Shown here one piece after another: positions 23,740-35,186 of a stretch of DNA of 64,000 nucleotides; position 1 is the stretch's first letter; every line of letters begins with the position of its first letter. The DNA lies in assembly GCF_964340395.1 (NCBI RefSeq), contig NC_135562.1, forward strand, positions 1,221,001-1,285,000. The letters are read 5' to 3'. Position numbers and translations under genes: made by a program. The stretch is from Glandiceps talaboti. Its lineage: Eukaryota > Hemichordata > Enteropneusta > Spengelidae. The notes under the pieces are model-generated. The model worked only from the letters and a program-made list of their open reading frames with translations, made no database searches and was not told where the DNA came from.

Positions 23740-26340
23740 GAAATGTTTTCTTCCCAAAAGCAAACATCACATCAAAAGTCTCTACAAAATGCCCGACATT
23801 TGTGTAATATGAATGATAATCATTTCATACACAAACTCTCTGTTATTTTACAATTATTTCCGGTCTTCGGGTAAAATCATGGCTGTAATGATAATTCTTA
23901 TCAATGGCATTATACACCAATCCTGCACACTTTAACTTTATTTTTTAAATTTGTTAAGAGTTTCGTCAGCAGTCAATTGAGTATATATGTAAAGTAAATT
24001 ATTTCATGAACATTTTAAAGAAAAAAAATTGAACTTTGAAAAACCTACATGTATGTGTTCACATGTATCCAATAAACCAGTGCTTTAAACAAAACCATCT
24101 CTAAGAAATATGTGACATTCCGATAAGTGTATTAGAAGCATTGTGGACATTAATAACGTGAATGTTTACATTCTTGAATGTTTTGATCTATATTCGATCC
24201 GACCTGTGCAAACCTCAATGTAGTCGATATTGTCAGAGGATTGCTACGGTGCACGCGGTAGTTGGACTTTACAGAACAGCGCATCCAAGTGGCGAATCTG
24301 AGAAAATTGTAGATCAGGATTAACCATGTACCGTCAACTTATTGCACGAGTGAGTTTGAAAGGTAACATTGGAAAGGAAAAATCAATCTAACTAGACATT
24401 ATTGGTGTTTCAAAGAAATAATGGTGTACCTGTATGTTGAAGATAATAAGCAATAGTAGATATTTACTTCAAAGTCTCTACTATTGAATAACAACAACTC
24501 ATTTCCAATTGAATCCATTTAGATTGTGTAATTGATGATATAAACAGTTTAAAATGATCATGAATATATGTGACTAGTTATTATGTCATGACTTATATTG
24601 GAACCGGTAACGGAAGACTGTCTGACTTTTCATTGGCGACAGAATAGGTACCAAATTTACAAGCAAAACTAAAACTCATCCAATCACCTGCCTATAGCTT
24701 GTCAATGAATGTCTTTGCTATGATCAAACACTCCACTGAAAGTTGGTAGGCTACGTAAGTATAAGTTTGACAACAATGAATTTCATTTTCACTAAAACAA
24801 TAAACGCTGTTTGCTAATTATAAGTTTTTTTGTGTTGCAGGATATTTGTATCATAACAAATGTATACATATCACTCTGTTTTATAGTTGGTAGAGAACTC
24901 ATACATAAATGTGAATAGTGTAAAACCTATTTTATCTGGAAACTACTGGAAAACACAAGTCGACTGATTATTAGAATTTTCTCGTGTGTAAAGGAATAGA
25001 TGAGTTGGCTGTGGAAATTTCACCTTTACATTTGATCATGATGACGTTTTAAATATTGGAGGCTATAGTATAAGGGAATGATTATTTCAAGTACAAAGGA
25101 GCGACTTTGCAAACATAACATATCAATTTGTCATCTCGTCTTATTGGGTTAGTATAGTGGCAAGCTGTCGCTATTTTATACACACATTTAGAAGTAGTTG
25201 TTTGCTTTTTTTCCACAGCCTTCTAACGCATAAAGGAGTTGGATAACCACATTAGACAACTTTTGAATCAAAGTGTAATTTTATTGACGAGTCGCATAAT
25301 AAAAAGCACGGCTTAGTTGTCTTCTGTTTTCTTTGAAAAATTACTACCCCTGGGTTTCAATTACTGTATATATCTAAAGGAGATGTCAATTTCGCTGCAG
25401 TTTGTAGATTTCGTGTCTTTTATCATCCAGTTTTTAATCGGGTAAATTTTGTCCAGTCCATCTAATAAGAATGTGAATACGTATTATGTGTGATGAATGG
25501 ATCTGGTGTGTGCATTTCTTTGCAGGGGATTGAAACTCACTGCAGCCCACAACGTGTATTCATTAGTCGCATTGTCAATTGCATTAAGGAGGCATTACAT
25601 GTACGTTTCGTAGAACTTAACCACGTTCACTCGGGAGAAGACAAACAATCGTGCAGACATGCTACTGAAACGCGATTAATAAATACACAGACAGGCAGCC
25701 ATTGAGCTTTAAAATATCACCAGGATTTTTTTTAGACACGTAGTCACTTGAGTTTCCAGGTCATCTCCAGCGATTTTCAGCAAAGAAAGGATTGGATTAT
25801 TTGATTACACGTAACAAATCTAACGTATGTTAAAAGCTGAACTTTCTTTTGTTGAAATGTTATCCCATGGCTTCCATTCTTTGCCAAAACACGCCCCTTT
25901 CCAATTTCCCTCTTTGGAGGGTCTCTAACAGCATTCATAGCATTCAAGTTAATTTCACATTTGCACTAAGAAGATAATTACTTCAAATCTTCAAGTTTTC
26001 CTTTCTTTATGTTTGCAGTAAATTCCATTAACGACCTTTAGTGTAGTTAGGTGATGTATATGCCCTAACACGTGTACACAACGCCAATACGATAATATCG
26101 TCTAGTTTTTACTTTAATAGTGCATATGTAGGCAATAATTTAATTTTACATTCAGGTTTTTTGTGAAAAGGTGACAGCCACGTTGGTGAATTTGCTGTAG
26201 TATTATGTAGTATGTTATTCAACTCCTATCGTGTGATTAACACTGCATTTCCTGGCTGACTTAAAACAGATCTTTGACTGGGAAATGCAAAAAGTACTCC
26301 AGTACACGTACCGGATACCCCAATACACGTATTACAAAAT
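23740..26340. other. Unique AT-rich intergenic DNA
   Basis: No tandem array, RNA gene or convincing exon. A 71-codon plus-strand frame at 25490-25705 has no recognisable features. Confidence 0.5.
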
Positions 26341-26354
26341 AAATTCATACCTGC

Positions 26355-26390
26355 ATGCCTACCTACCTACCTACCTACCTACCTACCTAC
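26355..26390. repeat. (CTAC)n tetranucleotide tract
   Basis: About nine CTAC/CCTA units. Confidence 0.95.
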
Positions 26391-26449
26391 AATAAATATA
26401 AACATGTATCAAGTAAAATACACGTAATCTAATCTGTATTTCTGTTTGA

Positions 26450-26451
<2 letters not shown>

Positions 26452-26523
<72 letters not shown>
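26452..26523. repeat. (TA)n microsatellite, ~72 bp
   Basis: A long pure TA tract able to extrude as a cruciform. Length variation between individuals is likely. Confidence 0.98.
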
Positions 26524-26525
<2 letters not shown>

Positions 26526-26931
26526 CGTATTTGTGTTATTCTCATTATAAATGTACGTTTGAAATGACGTCAGTCTTGTTTTCAATGAAAAAAAGGATAA
26601 CACCTAATTATGAGATACTTTTGGTTAAAACACAATATATGATATTAATGGTATATGAGTTTGTGATATTTGATTTAAAATGTCTAAAAATTATCCAAAT
26701 GGACTTCTGGAAAGGGTTGTACCTATGGCGCCCTCATCGATAAAGCGACGAGATCATTTGATAGATTTGGTCATCCAGGATGCCATGCCAGTATTCTTTG
26801 ACGGAAGTAATTATACAAGTACACTATGTACCAATGTTTGACCTGATTCTTTACTGCCAACCAATGTCAACGTTAGGCGTCATTACGACAATAAGGTGTT
26901 TGTGAAATTGCTTAAACCATAGAGCTAAAAT

Positions 26932-27638
26932 GACTTCTACCCCATACTAGCTAAAATGACTTCTACCCCATACTAGCTAAAAGGACTTCTACCCCATACC
27001 AGCTAAAAGGACTTCTACCCTATACTAGCTAAAGAGGCTTCTACCCCATACTAGCTCAAAGGACTTCTACCCCGGTCCATACCAGTTAAAATGACTTCTA
27101 CCCCATACCAGCTAAAATGACTTCTACCCCATACTAGCTAAAATGACTTCTACGCCATACTAGCTAAAAGGACTTCTACCCCATACCAGCTAAAAAGACT
27201 TCTACCCCATACTAGCTAAAATGACTTCTACCCCATACCAGCTAAAAGGACTTCTACCCCATACCAGCTAAAATGACTTCTACCCCATACTAGCTAAAAG
27301 GACTTCTACCCCATACTAGCTAAAATGACTTCTACCCCATACCAGCTAAAAGGACTTCTACCCCATACCAGCTAAAAAGACTTCTACCCCATACCAGCTA
27401 AAATGACTTCTACGCCATACTAGCTAAAAGGACTTCTACCCCATACCAGCTAAAAAGACTTCTACCCCATACTAGCTAAAATGACTTCTACCCCATACCA
27501 GCTAAAAGGACTTCTACCCCATACCAGCTAAAAGGACTTCTACCCCATACTAGCTAAAATGACTTCTACCCTGGTCCATACTAGCTAAAATGACTTCTAC
27601 CCCATACTAGCTAAAAGGACTTCTACCCCATACTAGCT
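26932..27638 (+). repeat. 26-bp minisatellite, ~27 copies
   Basis: The unit is TAGCTAAAATGACTTCTACC plus CCATAC. Two positions vary: AAATGAC/AAAGGAC/AAAAGAC and TACTAGC/TACCAGC. Two units carry the 3-4 bp insertion CCCGGTCC/CCTGGTCC (about 27071 and 27571). Blocks of identical variant order recur, for example around 27140-27260 and 27400-27520, so multi-unit duplication has occurred. Confidence 0.97.
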
Positions 27639-27660
27639 CGTCACGTACATACTCGTACAC

Positions 27661-27776
27661 TCAAACCCATCACGAGCACATGCCAACGTGTACACGACAC
27701 ACAAACACCTATATACGCTTGGCAATAAGTGTTACTTCTATAAACGTTATAGTTTGCCCATAGCACAGCAAAGTAA
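27661..27776 (+). repeat. ~100-bp duplicated segment, copy 1
   Basis: Nearly identical to 28062-28165 in direct orientation, including CACGAGCACAT, TACACGACACACAAACACCT and GTTACTTCTATAAAC. This copy has an extra TGCCAACGTG at 27681-27690. The duplication borders the 26-bp array and encloses CA, TA and GA tracts. Confidence 0.9.
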
Positions 27777-27935
27777 AGTGTTCTGGCCAAGATGTTTCAC
27801 TCAGGCTTTGCAGAGCAGCCTCAATAGGCCCAATCCATCATACTGTTCATCACTTGTGTCCAATCACGTGACCAAAATGGTAATCAGTACTGTTGTTAAT
27901 TTTAGCGGTTTATTCCATAATCTCCGCATACACAC

Positions 27936-28019
27936 GTGCACACACACACACACATATATATATATAGAGAGAGAGAAAGAATAAAAACTCATAAAAATAC
28001 ACAATTACGTACACACACA

Positions 28020-28059
<40 letters not shown>
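27936..28059. repeat. (CA)n, (TA)n, (GA)n and second (CA)n tract
   Basis: Short CA, TA and GA tracts at 27938-27976 and a CA tract of nearly 50 bp at 28011-28059. Confidence 0.96.
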
Positions 28060-28060
<1 letters not shown>

Positions 28061-28061
28061 C

Positions 28062-28165
28062 CAAACTCATCACGAGCACATACACGACACACAAACACCT
28101 ATATACACTTGGCAATGAGTGTTACTTCTATAAACATTATAGTTTGCCCACAGCACAACAAATAT
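28062..28165 (+). repeat. ~100-bp duplicated segment, copy 2
   Basis: Direct repeat of 27661-27776, about 390 bp away, lacking the 10-bp insert. A few substitutions separate the copies. Confidence 0.9.
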
Positions 28166-28169
28166 AATG

Positions 28170-30640
28170 ACGTCATTAATATGGTGACATTAAACAATGA
28201 TCCTAACTTACGAATAATTGCATATGTTTAGAATATTATGCATTCTTCCAAAGTGCTCCCATAAAACATGAATTAATGCATCTATTAAAAACAAAAGTAT
28301 TGAATTTATTAGAGAAGCCACACAACTGTGACCTCTGGGTACGGCTAAGTAAACTACGCAGTAAAAATCAAACTATTCCTTTAATAGGATGACGTCATTT
28401 CTATGGCAGTCGTTGCATTACAACACAGAGAAAAAAATTGTATTCAATATGAACTCTCCACACACAGTTTATCCTAGGATGGTTATTATCAGTCTTAGGA
28501 AATGAATTTACCAAAGTTAGATTAGTAAACATTATTGTAAACCTCTTTATAATGCTAATGTGGAATTTCAGATAGCTTTTTCCTGCTCTTTTCCTCTTTT
28601 GAATGTTATCTTCGACATTAATCTTTTCGGGTAAGGAATGTAGTCTAGGATTATTCTACACATGTGCAGTTTTACCCTGTACAGGATGCTTATCACATCA
28701 AAACACAGACAAGAACCGACTTTTTACAAAGCATCTTCTTAACTATTCATTTGAAGGTTGGTAAAGATCATCGTAGACTGTTACTGCAAAGTGATGTCGA
28801 GTATAGAGGTCAAACGTGCATGAACTTCTCAATTTACAACTTATCCCTAAAATCTGTGATAGCTGCCTACACGCATGTGCAGTTGATTGCAAAGAATCTT
28901 TCTCGACACGATTACGCTTTTACAACTATTCCTTAAAGAGTTGATATGTTAACACTGCGCATGCGTGGTTCATTGTTATGCATGGTGCAACTTTGAGGAG
29001 ATGGATTTGACGGCTTAACTGTTTCGGCACTCAATTAAGTGTTAAATATAATCGTAGATAAGTGTCGTTTAGGAACATTTATCTTGTACTTTGCATCTTA
29101 TGAGAGGAAATCTCGCCAACAACTGACAACTGATGTATGTATCGTCCCAGAGGAATATTTATCATCATTTTGAAATGCACATACTTGTTTCCATGGTGAC
29201 AGCTAGAAGCTAATTGTTAAAATCAGTATAAATGCAAAGGTTAGAACTCATTGGTACCGTTTGTTCATACAATATTGTGCAGTAATTGTTTGGTGAAGTA
29301 CTTGTATATCATAACGTAGTGTATCGCTATTGAGCCAAAAGTATGTGGTGACCAATGAAAAGTTATTGGTGGCGAATTAAGTTGAGATCTTTAATTTCAA
29401 TGATCATAAATTTAATTTTGAAGCTCAGAAATTAATAAAATCATAAAAAATGAACACATTTTAATATTTAAGGCGGATGTCATATTTATTTGAATATATT
29501 GGGGAAGGCATTTTATACTCAAAGTATGGCGTTACCGACAACCAAAGGAAACAACAAAGTCTGAAATTCTTCTCATCTGGCAGGATAACCACTTTAACCC
29601 TTCCGGTGTTATTCAACCCTTTCCTCTCACGTAACACATGTGGTTGTAGCTACAGATTCGATTTTGGTAGATTTTCTTGGATTTAAGGAAAGAACTGAAC
29701 ATGAAAGGACACTGTTTTCAAGACCCCAACCCAAAATTGAGTTGAACTTAATATCTGCCAAAATAGACTTCAAATGTAGTTACTATAATATTGTGATTTG
29801 TTGCGAAAGAGCTAACTACCAGTAAAATATGTCGACAACGTGGAGAATCAATAGCGGACCATTTACATGTAAACCAGTGTAAATTTTGTATATGAATTAG
29901 TTATCAAATATAGATTTTTTATCATGGAATGTTTTAAAGATATGGCCAAATATAGATTGTCTGTGTATAATAATATTACAAAAATAAATAATTCATCAAT
30001 ATTTCTTTCTAAAAATGGATGTCGATGATGGAGTAAGGATGACGTATACACTTCTCAGTACAAAATTCCAAATCAACGAATACTGTATTACGGATAACAT
30101 TAATATCAATTCATTTCATGAGTGGGATAAATAGGAATTTGTGGATTTTGTTGAAAAAAATGTGAATTTATAATCTTGTTACGTCAAATAGTAAGCTTTA
30201 TGTAACAGGCTGACTGACATTGTGTAGGTTTTGTACAAATCAAACCAAATCAAGTAAGTAGTCGTAATATGGGTCGATGCTGTCAATGTGTAAGTGATAA
30301 ACACTTGTACAAGAAGAGAGCTGAATTCGCCAAGTATTCTATAAATATGTATCAATTACACACACGAGAGTCAGTTGAATAGGAAATAGAGAGTGACCCA
30401 GCTGTGAGTCTTATCAGTACATTAAGCCGGAGATAAATTAATTTTGCACAACTGATAGAACGTCAAAGTAACATTTAACGTTATTTAGTGTCGTAAAGCA
30501 GCGGTGATTAAAGTTGACAAACGTCATGGATAGATAGAAATAAGGTCCGTTATCTGTACATCCTTCAACGAAGTTATTACCACGGATAACAGTGATTAAT
30601 CCTACATTTTAAGTTCAATCATCTACATGTTTCCTTTATT
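28170..30640. other. Unique AT-rich intergenic DNA
   Basis: Frames of 60-90 codons (for example plus strand 28664-28936) have no recognisable domain. No repeats are visible. Confidence 0.5.
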
Positions 30641-30653
30641 TATTTGATCTTTC

Positions 30654-30860
<207 letters not shown>

Positions 30861-30989
30861 ACTGTGAATACTAAAATAAGTTTCTTTAAGCTATGATTAT
30901 CTATGAGGATTATTTTGTTTGAGGGCGCTAGTTTTCGAATGGAAAATTCAATTAGACATCAAAAATAGCTTAATACCGTATAACTGACT

Positions 30990-31115
30990 GAGTGTGTGTA
31001 TGTATGTATGTATGTATGTATGTATGTATGTATGTATGTATGTATGTATGTATGTATGTATGTATGTATGTATGTATGTGCGTGTATGTGTACGCGCGCG
31101 CGCGCGCGTGTGTGT
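30990..31115. repeat. (ATGT)n, (CG)n, (GT)n compound tract
   Basis: ATGT units at about 30996-31079, then GT/CG alternation including GCGCGCGCGCGCG (31094-31108). This is a strong Z-DNA candidate. Confidence 0.96.
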
Positions 31116-31239
31116 ATCATATCATGTGTACATGTACGTGTGCGAGTGCGTGTGTGCGTATGTGGAGAGAACTCAGAACAGAATACGTCCTGACAGAATA
31201 CAGTGTGAAGCGCGGTTCGAGTTGACTTTTTAGGGAATT

Positions 31240-33530
31240 GAGAAGACTATCAATTAATGTTACTAACCAAGTCAGTGAAATATTTTAATAGTTTACTTGA
31301 GTTATATGTACAAATGTAACATTATCTGAAAATAATGAATTCGTTACATTAAAATGTCAAAACAGTTCAACTTTTATTCATCAAACTGCTGCCTGAGTAC
31401 CTGCCATTATTCACCCTATAAGATTGTCTGGAGAATAACCAATGGGACTTTAAAAAGCTAAATATTTGTATAACTATGGCCATGTCAGATAGCCATAAAC
31501 TAATTCCTACGACTGAACAATTACAGCTACTTTACTTACCGGCTGCTTTGCTAGGTACTTTACAAGAGTATTGTGGATATACGTGTTCTAAAATACTGTA
31601 TGGCTTGACTACATTTCCCGCCTAAAGTAGTCATGTCGCAGTAAACTCACGTAACATATATAGTGTTCAAAATTGTCGTCTAAAAATGATCCACAAATAA
31701 ACATACCAGTGATAAGGAATGCTATATTGTAGTAACGTTATGGTAACGAGGCAAAAGAGTTCTTGAATGCCTCAAAAATTTCTCCCTTCATAACTCCCGC
31801 CAAATGTTATACCAACCATTCTTATGTAGTCTTGTATTATGTGAAAGTATAACTTGTCGTCTGCCTACCAAAATGCGCCTAAAATTGCTATCATATCGAC
31901 ACCTTAAACTTTGTTTTGTAAGTGTTCCAAAATTTCGTCTGACGTGACATGAACAGCCCAGAACTGCCGCCAAAATCATTTGGATAGGGACAAACTCTAC
32001 TCCAGTTTAATTACATTGCATTATGGGTAGATTATCATCGCTAACTTGACGATACGACAACTTAATCCAATTAGGTAAGATTAAATTCTTATAATGTAAT
32101 CTTTCCTTGGGATCGACGAAGGTTATACAAAATACATTGTCCATTTGACCAAGGAATCGTATTCTGACATATAACATGTCAATTCAAAGTTTATTGTTTT
32201 ATTCGCACTTCTTTGTCATCAAAGTTACCATGGCAACACCATGAAAATATAAAAATCAATTAAATTATGTCAATTCGATTGAAATTAGAGTTGTTTTATC
32301 AAAATTTGAAACGATATTACGAGTACTAGTGGGACGACCACACTTTACCTTTTAACTCAGTGAGAAGCGTATTGCTATGTTTCCCGCGTTTCACAATCGA
32401 AAATCAAATTTTTAACAAAGTGAAAAAATACCTGTCTTTGTACAAGAACACGATAATTTATCATGGTCTTGACGACATTGTGAATTAATCTTGTTAAATT
32501 TGACTAAACCATGCCAAAGATGCGGATCAAATCTGGGAAAATGCGTTGCCATGGTAACGTTAAGTTTGCACAATCGGAATAGGATGGTAAACATATTTGA
32601 CGACAGAGTTCTGAAAATCTATGTATTTTTAAATATCTTGATCCAATCAGGTTTACGATTGAAAACCGGTGAGTTTATTCACTGTGATGGCGATTCTGTC
32701 GGCTTACATGTCACGTGATCAACTGAATCGGTGATGAAATACAGAAAACCAAGGATTTTCAAGAAAAATCCCAAATTCCCTTCGGTGAAAACCCAGTATG
32801 CCGCAGTCGTCTGCTCAAATCCCAAAACTCTCATTTTCCCGCCAAGACGAATTCAAAAGATTAGTCGCCCCATCACAGAAGGCGGTTAACCGATAATCTA
32901 AGTCGTTTTCATCCCTTGGAAACATTTCGTCTGCTTGTAGCGATTTTTCATTAAAATTTAAGTTTATTTTAGAAATAATCTATAAGTTGCCATAACAATT
33001 TACGATTATGATTTTCTCAGACAACAGTAGATTTTAGTATTCTTGCGATAATAATTTTGTGATCTCTAAAATAGTTCAAACAATGATGACTGATGAATTT
33101 GGTAATACAGTTACTCGAAAGCCGTAAAACGTGTACAATCAAACCTATCAATTTTTGCTACCAAATTTGTACATCCGATCGGCGAAAGATATTTGAAACG
33201 ATCAAGAATACGAGGGAGAGAGAGAGACAGAAAGGTTTCTCTTTGTGTCATAAAACTGTATTTCAATTACATTACACATCTGTAATCGGAAGTTTTTTAT
33301 TAGACTTGTGTCTGTTATGTTGGTCTACAGATCCGCTAGATTTATGTCGTTTTTATTTTCTACATTTAAAGTTTACGTATGACACATTTAACAACTATTT
33401 CAAGTCCCTAGTGCACCTGATCAGACGATATGACGATTCTTTGCCTGATGATTAGCAAATGAAGCGACAACCAATATTATACCATGATGCACAAACCATG
33501 GTAACGTTGAACGCGTTAGCACAAGGTGGG
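31240..33530. other. Intergenic DNA with several CCCGCC motifs
   Basis: No gene is supported. TTTCCCGCC-like motifs occur at about 31614, 31795, 32381 and 32834. Short frames on both strands show no domain. Confidence 0.5.
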
Positions 33531-33540
33531 TTTTACCCTG

Positions 33541-33818
33541 GTAAGTCACGACAACTCGTATCTACGTCATCGGTTCTTGAGTAGTCGAAATATGAGTCAA
33601 AACATTCCAAATCACCATTATTTTTCTTGATTTTTTAAAATAGAATAGTTTAGGTGTGATTATATTATTTATCAATATTCTCTTTCATTCAGATTGAAAA
33701 TACTCGTGACCCTAAAATTTGTCGCTACTCGTCTATCGACTTGTAGTGACAAGGCCCCGTAGGTCATTCGTATTTTCCTTGGCTACACGAAGAAGAAATA
33801 TTGCGGAAGAATATATAA
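33541..33818 (+). repeat. Dispersed repeat, copy B (~275 bp)
   Basis: Direct-orientation relative of 4391-4660, sharing AAATATGAGTCAAAAC, GAAAATACTCGTGACC, TAGTGACAA.GCCCC.TAGGTCA and TTTCCTTGGCT. Similarity starts and stops at about the same places in both copies. Confidence 0.75.
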
Positions 33819-34221
33819 TGATATCGGTTGCCCAGATTACTGTTGACTTGTAGTTTGAACTACCTACCATACATTATTTTCATTTCTTTTATAAAAGTAC
33901 ATACAGATGGTTACTAGTAACAGAATGACAGCTGTTTAATACGAAGTAATTTACATATTATTCAGTGACGTAATAACGATATCCTGAAACGATGGATGTA
34001 TTTCAAGTGCGCCACTTAAATACGTCCGTTTTTAATCTGTAGACAATAAATAATTTGAAAGAAAATAATCGAAATATTCAACAAACTCATAAATTATTCA
34101 TAAATGCAAATAAGATCGTCACAGATAACTGATCGCGTTATTATTAAATGTATCGCATCTTAATTCAGCTTGTATTAATTGTGAAATGATGGCATATGGC
34201 GTGTTGCTTGATAAACATATA

Positions 34222-34603
34222 TAAGGTGTACAAATAAATTGTGTGGTTCCGATTACATTCAATTTTAAAATAGGTGGGGTAGGTAGATTTTTTTTGATTT
34301 TATATATATATGTGTGTGTGTGAGTGTGTAGTTCAGGTTTTCCATTGTTTTCCAAATGGTCTCTATGTTGTTTATTTCTTCCTATCAGATGTACAGCCAT
34401 TACAGATTAGAAGAATAGTTTTATATTGCCTTTTTAAGTTGATGCCAGTTTCCGCACCCACTATTTCTTGCGAGACTTCACGATTTTCGCGATTTTATTA
34501 TTATTTTCCTCAAATACGTTAAAAAAAAAAAAGGTTTAGGGTCGGCGTGAAAAACTAGGTGGGGTCGGGTAACCGGAGCCAAACAATTATTTTTATTTGG
34601 CCT
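34222..34603 (+). mobile_element. Non-autonomous TIR element (MITE-like), copy 1
   Basis: The left end (34229-34259), with AATTGTGTGGTTCCGATTAC, matches the reverse complement of the right end (34570-34600), AATTGTTTGGCTCCGGTTAC, with few mismatches. Sub-terminal GGTGGGGTAGGTAGA (left) and GTTTAGGGTCGG..CTAGGTGGGGTCGGG (right) are shared with other copies in the window. There is no transposase frame. The size of about 380 bp fits a MITE, but the superfamily is unknown because the target-site duplication is unclear. Confidence 0.7.
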
Positions 34604-35186
34604 AAATAAATATACAGGGTTAGATTTGAATCAAAAGTTTTTGTAGTTTTGATACTATCGTTGAAAACAAAATTTTGACTTTATCATTTGATTACATATA
34701 GTATGGTCCAGTAGTTTGGGGATAAACTTTATGACTGACAACACTTTCGATTTAAAAGACAATACCAAAAGAGACAAGTCAACAAGAAATATATTGTAAA
34801 AAAAGAGTGTTTTGTTTCAGTCCCGTAGACATACTCGGATGTGAATGTCCCTAATACAATATGACTAATAATCAAACTGTATAAGGTGTACTTGTATTGT
34901 TTGGATAGGAATAGTGTGATAAGAACTTTTGTATTTTACGAGGGATTCTGCTTGTAGATATACTCAGAAGATAAAATTTGCATATATGCCGTGAAAATGA
35001 TGACAGAGTGGTAGCCTATACCCGAGTACGCCACACGTACATATTAGGAGGATATATAACATATTAATACTTTCATACTGTGACTAGAATCCAAAAATAA
35101 AAATTAAGTTATTTGTGATTTCACTGTGGAAATGATAATATAATACTTTACTGTTTGATACGAACTTTGAACTTTCTATCTTCATC

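Noticed and set aside
26932-27638. CRISPR-like array
   Set aside because: Units are contiguous with no unique spacers, and the DNA is clearly eukaryotic. It is a minisatellite.
33093-33455. 120-codon plus-strand frame
   Set aside because: No recognisable domain, poor initiation context and ordinary intergenic composition.
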